From: Candidatus Zixiibacteriota bacterium
Lineage (GTDB): Bacteria; Zixibacteria; MSB-5A5; GN15; FEB-12
Assembly: GCA_023700785.1 (NCBI GenBank)
Contig: JAMPYH010000071.1
Span: forward strand, 1-9,885
Direction of reading: 5' to 3'
DNA: 9,885 bases
Shown one piece after another: positions 1-6,164 of this stretch. Made by a program: the position numbers and the translations under genes. The notes under the pieces are model-generated. The model saw nothing but the letters and a program-made list of their open reading frames with translations, was not told the origin of the DNA and searched no databases. The first letter of the stretch is position 1. Each line of letters starts with the position of its first letter.

Positions 1-700
1 GGACGCCATCATGTACCGGCGTATTGAAAATGGTCGACTTGTGCGACCAAATGCCATACGCTCCCGTCTCGGCTCCAGGTCCGGCATGGACAATGACCAC
101 TGGAACGCCGATCCCGGGATTGTCGAACTTATCGTATTCTATGTCGGCGTTGGCGATGTCCACCGCATCCTTCGCGAGAACCGGCCCCATGGTCAACCCA
201 TCAGTGGTACCGACATAGTACGCATACGTACTGGGCATCCGATACCAGCCAAATACTTCTCCGCGGATAAAAACCTTTCCATAGGATGCTTCGAGATAAT
301 AGTCTGTCATCGACCCGGTCGGGTTGACAATCGTGTCACTGCGTCTATCGGTAAAAAGGATAGAGTCAAAATCGTTTCGAGTCGCGGCCCGCGCTTGATC
401 CGCATACGTCCAGTCAGAGAAATCGACGAGTATCACCACGACTTTTATCGTCTCTACCGCGTTGGCGTCGGTCGCGAATCGAGTGCGATAAAGATCCTTG
501 ACCGATTGCGAATAGATTATGGGACTACAGCCGCCGGCGTCTTTGAACGCCTGAAGCTGGGCCATCTTGGCGTCAAGAATCCCTTCATTTTTCCACTTCT
601 CAATTGCTTCTGCAGTGGGGGCGACCGCCAGTGCGGGAGTGACAGAGATCGCGAACAGGATAAGCGCCGCTATGGCGGGGAATAACCTTTTGAACGACAT
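1..700 (-). CDS. Secreted M6-family (immune inhibitor A-like) metalloprotease, N-terminal part
   Basis: The reading frame is open from the start codon at 700 down to the window edge, giving 233 residues without a stop. Residues 1-25 are a signal peptide ending ALA, so the product is exported. Residues 84-95 form a hydrophobic strand with VVVILVDFSD. Residues 129-155 match the M6 pattern in which GSMTDYYLEASYGK is followed by a GWYRMP strand. Residues 199-221 contain VVIVHAGPGAE and then IWSHK, the stretch that normally precedes the zinc site. The HExxH zinc motif itself would lie beyond the edge, so catalytic competence cannot be judged. I chose the ATG at 700 because AAGGG (712-708) sits seven bases upstream. 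An in-frame ATG at 715 would add five residues and lacks as good a site. The gene follows the subtilase by 68 bases on the same strand. The family call is from remembered motif similarity. Confidence 0.85.
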   Translation of the reverse strand, partial: MSFKRLFPAIAALILFAISVTPALAVAPTAEAIEKWKNEGILDAKMAQLQAFKDAGGCSPIIYSQSVKDLYRTRFATDANAVETIKVVVILVDFSDWTYADQARAATRNDFDSILFTDRRSDTIVNPTGSMTDYYLEASYGKVFIRGEVFGWYRMPSTYAYYVGTTDGLTMGPVLAKDAVDIANADIEYDKFDNPGIGVPVVIVHAGPGAETGAYGIWSHKSTIFNTPVHDGV

Positions 701-748
701 GCTAATACCCTTCATCTCGGGGGTCCGGAATCAGCCCAATTTCAGGGT

Positions 749-779
749 GAAATATATGTCGTCCGAGGCTACTTTAAAA
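749..779 (-). promoter_or_regulatory. Weak candidate promoter for the M6 protease gene
   Basis: On the minus strand TATATTTC lies at 756-749, 44 to 50 bases before the protease start. It matches a sigma70 -10 element (TATATT) and also seven of eight positions of the Bacteroidetes -7 pattern TAnnTTTG. The hexamer 17 bases upstream (779-774, TTTTAA) is a poor -35 and lies inside the end of the subtilase gene. A perfect 6-bp inverted repeat with a 3-base loop (739-753) overlaps it. AT-rich intergenic DNA gives such matches by chance, so read-through from the subtilase is just as likely. Confidence 0.2.
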
Positions 780-3675
780 GCATCATTTTCCGGGACTCAG
801 CGCGCTCGTCGGTGGCCAGACGATAGAAATAAACACCGGCGGCGACCCCGTTGCCGGATCGGTCGGTGCCGTCCCAGATCACTCGATGTTCCCCGGCGGT
901 AAGACGGTCGTCAACCAGGCGGGTGACCTGTTGTCCGAGAAGGTTGAAAATATCCAGGCTGACCTGAGTCGCCCTGGTCAAGGTGAAGGAGATGGTGGTA
1001 GTGGGATTGAATGGGTTCGGATAATTCTGGTCGAGCAAAAACGCCGCAGGGAGTGTTTGTGTGTCATTGACATCCGTCGGGATGTCAAATCGGGTTTGGG
1101 CGCGTGCGGCACGCGCCAGCAGTTCTTCTCGCGTCGCCGCGGTTACAAACGCGAAAGCGACTTCGACTGACCCCTGCGGCGCCAATGTGAACGGCCCGGT
1201 GTGAAGAACGATCATTTTGTCCCCGGCAGGCGACAAGTCCGGCTGATCGACATAGGTTGCCAGGAGCCCATACTGCTGTTGGCGGGTGAAGCCGGTCTTG
1301 GTTGCTCCATTGTTTCGCGCAGAGAACCATCCATCGGTGAGCGCCACGATTCCGGTTAGCGGCCCGCCGTTGACTGGCTGTTGCATAGCCATCTCCAGAC
1401 CGGAGATCAATTCGACCGAGTCGGCGGCGGAAAGATCGAAGTCCGCCAAGATGCCGAAATGCAGATTCGTAAGCGGCTCAAGCGTTCCATTCGTCACTCG
1501 ATACTTGATGATCACAAAGCCGTCATCATCCGGTTCCGAGTAATGGATCGATTCCTGCCGCACCGTGATCGGGATGGGCAACGATGAATTATTGTCACTG
1601 AAAGAAGCCACCTGGGAAACGGTCGAGCCGTCGTCTCCCCAGGTCGCGCTGCCGGGACTCGCCGGTCGGAAGTCTGACGGTTTCAGCCGGCCAAGGCTGT
1701 CCCGGATCGCGGTCGATAGCTGGCTGGAACTTCTGCCGATAAAGATGCCGGACTCGTACAGGAGATTCGGGCCGCCGTTGAGGCTGAAACCATCGCCGCC
1801 GGCGTTATAGATCGATCCTTCGCCAAGTCCAAACTCCCCAAACTCAGATACTGACAAAGTGAGCGAGCCCGCGACATGCGTCGATATCCCGCCCGGCGCC
1901 GCAAGGCCGATCGGCAGGCTAAAGTCGGCCGAATCGATCAGGATCCCAGCACTGGTTCTAAATCGGATCCGCAGGTCCGCGGCTGAACCGTGGACGGCTG
2001 ACGCATTGGCGGTTAATGAGAATAGATTGATGTTCGTTGCCATGGTCCCGCCGACGCCAAAAAAGAAGTTAGCGGTCCCCTGGGTGACACTCATCATGTC
2101 TGGGCTAAGTGAGACCAGCTCAGCGGAGACCTGTTCTACATTCGCGGCGGAATTGGTCAGATATATCTGCAATTGAAACGATTCACCCGGCATCGCGATA
2201 CCGTCGCCGGAGATGAACTTGTTGGCGACATAGAGCCGCGTCTCCGACGGAACCGGCAACAGGCTGATGAGCTTTGACGCATCCACCAAGCCGTGGCCGT
2301 AAGCATTATCTTCGCCGGTCGGTCCCAGGTCAGCGGCGGACTGGATCAACGCGAATTTGATCTGCTCGACTGTGGCATCAGGGTTGTACTGACGGCAGAG
2401 CGCTACCAGGCCAGCGATATACGGAGCGGCCATCGAGGTCCCGGACATATACGCGTAGCTCCCGCCCTTGGTGGACGAACGGATACTGACACCCGGCGCC
2501 ACAATTTCAGGCTTCACCTGGGTCGTGTCGCAGATCGACGGGCCCCGGCTGGAGAAATCGGCAATGACCTTTGAGTTGTTGACAGCGCCGACCGCGAACG
2601 AGTTGTACGGTGTGGTCGCGCGATTGGCGGGATTGCGTATCGACATAGCGCCGAACTTCCCTTCGTTACCGGCGGCAAAGATGGTCACGATCCCCGCGGC
2701 CTCGACATTATCCAGCGCCTGCCAGAAGAGAGTGGAGCATGGCGCTATCGCCGAACCGGCAAGTGCCGGAAGACCCCAGGAATTGAGGATCACATCGGGG
2801 ACATCATCGGTGGTCGCGGTGTTTCCATCAGGATTTAACGCCCACTGAAAGGCCTGGAGAATATGGCTGATGGTCGTAGAGAGATCCGGCCCCTGGTCGA
2901 TCACTCCCGCGGTGATCCATTCTGCCTCTGGGGCGACTCCAAATGAGTCGGCCTCCACAGAACCAAGCATGATCCCCATCGTGTGGGTCCCATGTCCCGT
3001 CTTGTCGAAGGGCAGGCTGTCGGGCGCGACCGCGGAGAAAAATGACTCGCGCAATGTCGAGTGATTCCCGCGCCACTTTGAACCGAGGGCGGGATGTAAT
3101 CTATCTACCCCGGTGTCGAATGAACAGACCAGTCTCCCCCGTCCGGTAATTCCGGTCTGCCAGAGGGTTGGAACTTTGAGGAGCTGTAATTCCGCGCTGG
3201 CGGAAGCAGCCATCGACGGAGCGGCCGATATCTCGACCGGCGCGGTTAGTTCAAGCGGAAGGTCGGCGATAACTTGATCTATACCGGGTAAATTGGCGAC
3301 CGCGTGAAGATCGCCGGCTTTGACGGTGAGTGAATACGCTGGGACCACCCAGTGCCGTGTGACCGCGCCATTAGCAAACTTCTGTATTTGGCGGTCAACC
3401 GGAGACATCAGGATCGACGCGTCAGACTGAAGTCGCGCGGAGATCATTCGTATCCGGTCGCCACGTTTCAGGTCGATGCGCGACGACGCCTGAAGAATCC
3501 CGGCTTGACTGGACGAGTTCTCAAGAAACGCGACGACCGCAACGAGGCTGTCTGCCGAACTGATGTCGTCAGCCAGAAGCTCCAGAGACTGGTCAAGGCG
3601 ACCGGCTGAGACATTCGCCGAGCAGACGAGAAGCGTTACGATGGTGAGAAAACGTGCGGCTGTGGATATCGGCAT
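769..3675 (-). CDS. Secreted subtilisin-like serine protease (S8) with C-terminal sorting-type domain
   Basis: This 968-residue exoprotease starts at the ATG at 3675, with AAAGG six bases upstream and a signal peptide at residues 1-24 (cleavage after VSA). An in-frame ATG at 3753 would put 26 charged residues before the signal peptide and is less likely. Residues about 27-145 look like an inhibitory propeptide. The catalytic domain (about 160-475) shows Asp187 in SFDTGVD, His228 in GHGTHTMG, oxyanion Asn337 in AAGNEG and Ser414 in MSGTSMAAP, so it should be active. Residues 476-590 appear to be a beta-sandwich, and about 600-860 is an unassigned beta-rich region. Residues 880-968 begin with QNYPNPFNPTTTISF and continue as a FlgD-like Ig fold with GQQV, WDGTD and GVYFYRL, as in type IX cargo-type C-termini. 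It probably acts outside the cell or at the cell surface. The M6 protease gene follows on the same strand. Confidence 0.95.
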   Translation of the reverse strand: MPISTAARFLTIVTLLVCSANVSAGRLDQSLELLADDISSADSLVAVVAFLENSSSQAGILQASSRIDLKRGDRIRMISARLQSDASILMSPVDRQIQKFANGAVTRHWVVPAYSLTVKAGDLHAVANLPGIDQVIADLPLELTAPVEISAAPSMAASASAELQLLKVPTLWQTGITGRGRLVCSFDTGVDRLHPALGSKWRGNHSTLRESFFSAVAPDSLPFDKTGHGTHTMGIMLGSVEADSFGVAPEAEWITAGVIDQGPDLSTTISHILQAFQWALNPDGNTATTDDVPDVILNSWGLPALAGSAIAPCSTLFWQALDNVEAAGIVTIFAAGNEGKFGAMSIRNPANRATTPYNSFAVGAVNNSKVIADFSSRGPSICDTTQVKPEIVAPGVSIRSSTKGGSYAYMSGTSMAAPYIAGLVALCRQYNPDATVEQIKFALIQSAADLGPTGEDNAYGHGLVDASKLISLLPVPSETRLYVANKFISGDGIAMPGESFQLQIYLTNSAANVEQVSAELVSLSPDMMSVTQGTANFFFGVGGTMATNINLFSLTANASAVHGSAADLRIRFRTSAGILIDSADFSLPIGLAAPGGISTHVAGSLTLSVSEFGEFGLGEGSIYNAGGDGFSLNGGPNLLYESGIFIGRSSSQLSTAIRDSLGRLKPSDFRPASPGSATWGDDGSTVSQVASFSDNNSSLPIPITVRQESIHYSEPDDDGFVIIKYRVTNGTLEPLTNLHFGILADFDLSAADSVELISGLEMAMQQPVNGGPLTGIVALTDGWFSARNNGATKTGFTRQQQYGLLATYVDQPDLSPAGDKMIVLHTGPFTLAPQGSVEVAFAFVTAATREELLARAARAQTRFDIPTDVNDTQTLPAAFLLDQNYPNPFNPTTTISFTLTRATQVSLDIFNLLGQQVTRLVDDRLTAGEHRVIWDGTDRSGNGVAAGVYFYRLATDERAESRKMMLLK

Positions 3676-3759
3676 TGGTCGCCTTTCCTTTGGGTTCCAA
3701 TACCCTCTTGAGCAACCGGTATGCCGCAAGGGATGGCATCCAAATCCATGCAAGACAGT

Positions 3760-3785
3760 GCGCTATGGGCTTCCCCCCATATCGC
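3760..3785. promoter_or_regulatory. Imperfect inverted repeat in the divergent region
   Basis: GCG at 3760-3762 pairs with CGC at 3783-3785. After one mismatch, TATGGG (3764-3769) pairs with CCCATA (3776-3781) around a six-base loop. It lies 85 bases before the subtilase start and about 150 before the glycosyltransferase start. It could be an operator or a hairpin in the subtilase leader. No T tract follows on either strand, so it is not a classical terminator. It could also be chance. Confidence 0.25.
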
Positions 3786-3898
3786 AAAGGCCGAGCCATC
3801 AAAGGTTTGACGAGGTCGCGGACAAGGTCGCTACTGCCCCCCAGGAAGATGGCAATTTGCAGCCTGTGCAACTCGCTTCGCCGTGGATGCATCAAAGG

Positions 3899-3927
3899 TT
3901 GAAGCTGCATTGGATTGCGGATATATT
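3899..3927 (+). promoter_or_regulatory. Sigma70-like promoter of the glycosyltransferase gene
   Basis: TTGAAG (3899-3904) and TATATT (3922-3927) are separated by exactly 17 bases. They match the -35 consensus at four of six positions and the -10 consensus at five of six. The expected transcription start, about seven bases past the -10, falls on or next to the ATG at 3934, so the transcript could be leaderless. The lineage may use a different promoter consensus, which limits confidence. Confidence 0.4.
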
Positions 3928-3933
3928 GAGGGC

Positions 3934-6111
3934 ATGAACTCAGTTGGCCGCGAGAGCGGCATTCGTGACTTTTCGCTGATTGCTGTCGTGGCGTTCGCGT
4001 TAGCTGTCCGGCTCGGTTATCTGCTGTACTATTCGTCGCTCCCCGAATGGGGCCAACTGACAGTCGACAATTATTACCACCTGCATTGGGCTCAACGGAT
4101 CGCCGATGGCGATCTGATCGGCGGGACGACTTATTTTCGCGCTCCCCTGTATGTCTGGTGCCTTTCGCTGGTGATAACGTTGTTGGGCGACTCGCTGTGG
4201 ATCTTGCGACTATTTGGCTTGATCGTCGGCATCAGCTCAGTCGCGATGACCTGCCTCATCGCGCGACGGCTCTTCGACAAAAAGGCCGCTGTCATTGCCG
4301 GTGTGATTCATGCTCTGTTTCCTATGGCGATCTACTTTGACGGCGAGTTGTTGCTGGATCCGCTGTTCACTTTGCTCATTCAGATCGCTGTGTATCGTTT
4401 CCTGATCTGGCAGGATACTCAGACCGGTCGAAACGCGCTCCTGTGCGGCGTAATTCTCGGGCTGGCATCGATCACCCGCCCGACCGCGCTGCTGTTTGTA
4501 CCCGCCGCAATTGGCCTGATCCTCCAGGGGACAGGTATCTGGAATTCGAGAATTCGCCACGCGGCGCTGTTCGCGCTCGGCGCGTTTCTGCTTATCGTCC
4601 CGGTAACTCTGCGGAACATCGTTGTTGCTGGTGACCCAGTACTGATCGCGTCGCAAGGCGGGATCAACATGTACATTGGGAACAATCCGCACGCCGACGG
4701 TATCTCCGCGGTCCTTCCCCAGCCATTCGGGCATAACTGGCAGATGGCTGATGTCGCTTATGTCGCGGAGATCAAAGAGGGACGGGAGCTAAGGCCCGGG
4801 GAAGTCTCAGATTACTGGTCCCGACAGGCGATCAAGTGGATGACCGACCATCCGGTGGACGCGCTGGCGCTTTATCTCAGGAAACTGTATTTCTCCATCT
4901 CGAACCGCGAGATATCCAACAATCGGGATATCGACGCGTTCTTTGGCCAGGTATCACTCCTCAGATACAATCCGCTGACATTTGGCGTAATCTTGGCACT
5001 GGGGGCGGCTGGGTTTTTGATCAGCCTTCGCACCAACCCACGCGCTGCTCTGCTTGGTTGGAGCATCCTGCTGTTTATCCTGGCAAACTCAACATTTTTT
5101 GTGAATAGTCGGTTTCGATTGCCGGAGATCCCGTTGTTGATCATCCTCAGCGCGGGAGCCATTCGGTGGTTTATCACTGAAAGAGGATATGGCGCCAGGA
5201 CAGGACACTTTGCTATCGCGCTGGCGGTGGTGATGGCGCTCCTATCCTATGTGCCCGTACTCAGGTTTCCCCAAGGTGCCAATGTCGCGGGCCTTGCGGC
5301 ACGGGCCAATTTTCTTTACGGGCAGGGTGATTACCGGAATTCGATAGCCGTTGGCCGGCAGGTTCTGGCTCTCGACTCAACTTTTCCCGACGCTAATCTC
5401 ACGGTCGGTGCTTCGTATTTCAGGCTGGGAGTCGGCGATTCGGCCAGGCATTTCTTCGAGCGCGAGAAAGCGCTGCATCCGGGACGCCCCAAAGCGTACG
5501 TCAACCTTGCGTCCTACTATCTGATAAATCAGGATCAGGCGCGCGCGTTTGAGCAGTTGAACCGCGCCCTCTTGCTTAGGCCATACGACCAGATGGCGAA
5601 TACTCTGCTCCTGAGGCTCGTGTCCGCCGACAGCGGCGCGGCCGCACAGGACGTTTCCGCGACCATCGACGGAGCTCTCGAGCGTACGGACAGTAACCTA
5701 ACGCTCATACTCGACGCGGCGAAAGTCGCGACTGAGCGACGTATGATCTCAAAAGCGGAATCTCTGCTGGTGACCGCTCTCGAGATCGCGCCGCCGCCGG
5801 TCGAGTCTGACGACGCGGCATTCGAACCGACTTACCCTTTCACACCGGACAGATCAAACCGCTTGCGCGCTGAGGCACATTTTCTGCTCGGTTACCAGTA
5901 TGGGGTCTCGGGGCGATTCGCTGAATCGATAGTACATAGCCGAGCGGCTGTTCACCGTGAGCCGGACAGGGCCGAAGCGTATGTTAATCTGATCTCTGGC
6001 TTCGTATCGATGGGCAATTTGCGGTCCGCTGATTCGGTGCTGCAGTGTGCGCTGCAAAAATTCCCGACCGATCCCCAGCTTCGACAGATAGCCGAGCGCC
6101 TTCACCAATAA
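3934..6111 (+). CDS. GT-C membrane glycosyltransferase (ArnT/PMT-like) with C-terminal TPR region
   Basis: The 725-residue product has two parts. Residues 1-445 are a polytopic membrane domain with about ten to eleven hydrophobic segments, the first near residue 13. The first large extracytoplasmic loop carries VDNYYHLHWA (Asp45, candidate catalytic acidic residue), then YFRAPLY (residues 67-73). The loop near 243-258 has NMYIGNNPHADG, and SRFRLPEIPLL (392-402) is the late motif common in this superfamily. Members of the family transfer sugars from polyprenyl-phosphate donors to lipid or protein on the outer face of the inner membrane; the substrate here is unknown. Residues about 453-720 are TPR-like helices, with clearer repeats near 455-555 and 645-715. 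An in-frame GTG at 3883 is also possible, but ATG 3934 starts just before the first membrane segment. A short GAGG lies only a few bases from it, and a promoter ends seven bases before it. It stands alone on the plus strand. Confidence 0.85.
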   Translation: MNSVGRESGIRDFSLIAVVAFALAVRLGYLLYYSSLPEWGQLTVDNYYHLHWAQRIADGDLIGGTTYFRAPLYVWCLSLVITLLGDSLWILRLFGLIVGISSVAMTCLIARRLFDKKAAVIAGVIHALFPMAIYFDGELLLDPLFTLLIQIAVYRFLIWQDTQTGRNALLCGVILGLASITRPTALLFVPAAIGLILQGTGIWNSRIRHAALFALGAFLLIVPVTLRNIVVAGDPVLIASQGGINMYIGNNPHADGISAVLPQPFGHNWQMADVAYVAEIKEGRELRPGEVSDYWSRQAIKWMTDHPVDALALYLRKLYFSISNREISNNRDIDAFFGQVSLLRYNPLTFGVILALGAAGFLISLRTNPRAALLGWSILLFILANSTFFVNSRFRLPEIPLLIILSAGAIRWFITERGYGARTGHFAIALAVVMALLSYVPVLRFPQGANVAGLAARANFLYGQGDYRNSIAVGRQVLALDSTFPDANLTVGASYFRLGVGDSARHFFEREKALHPGRPKAYVNLASYYLINQDQARAFEQLNRALLLRPYDQMANTLLLRLVSADSGAAAQDVSATIDGALERTDSNLTLILDAAKVATERRMISKAESLLVTALEIAPPPVESDDAAFEPTYPFTPDRSNRLRAEAHFLLGYQYGVSGRFAESIVHSRAAVHREPDRAEAYVNLISGFVSMGNLRSADSVLQCALQKFPTDPQLRQIAERLHQ

Positions 6112-6114
6112 CAA

Positions 6115-6141
6115 AAGGGCCGACCGGCTAGGTCGACCCTT
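6115..6141 (-). terminator. Rho-independent terminator between convergent genes
   Basis: Eleven-base arms at 6115-6125 and 6131-6141 enclose a five-base loop. Read on the minus strand, the stem is complete with one G-U wobble, and it runs into TTTTGTTATT just after the lipoprotein stop. Read on the plus strand the same position is a C-A mismatch and the downstream T run is weak. It therefore mainly ends the receptor-PorV-lipoprotein operon and may only partly stop the glycosyltransferase transcript, whose stop codon ends at 6111. Confidence 0.8.
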
Positions 6142-6164
6142 GAAGATCTCATCTCAGCCCGATG

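Larger units (their letters stand above)
3676..3933. other. Divergent intergenic region between the subtilase and the glycosyltransferase
   Basis: These 258 bases separate two genes that are read away from each other, so they should hold both promoters. The plus-facing promoter is visible at 3899-3927. I see no comparably good minus-facing promoter for the subtilase. The region also contains an imperfect hairpin at 3760-3785, a short inverted repeat GGATG-G-CATCC at 3731-3741, and an 11-base direct repeat (CATCAAAGGTT at 3797 and 3890). Short reading frames crossing it on both strands have no start signals or recognisable protein features, and I consider them chance. Confidence 0.6.

Noticed and set aside
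11..685. Plus-strand open frame of 224 codons opposite the M6 protease
   Set aside because: Its translation is rich in arginine and low-complexity charged residues with no recognisable motif. The opposite strand reads as a clear signal peptide plus M6 motifs.
3797..3900. Eleven-base direct repeat CATCAAAGGTT at 3797-3807 and 3890-3900
   Set aside because: Only two copies 93 bases apart, with no flanking symmetry. It is too little to call an operator, an attachment site or a CRISPR unit.
3593..3910. Minus-strand open frame of 105 codons spanning the divergent intergenic region
   Set aside because: It overlaps the subtilase start in another frame, has no good start signal, and its sequence shows no domain. 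A small unknown protein cannot be fully excluded.
4237..4734. Minus-strand open frame of 165 codons opposite the glycosyltransferase
   Set aside because: It lies inside well-supported membrane-domain coding sequence, and its translation is a charged, motif-free shadow.
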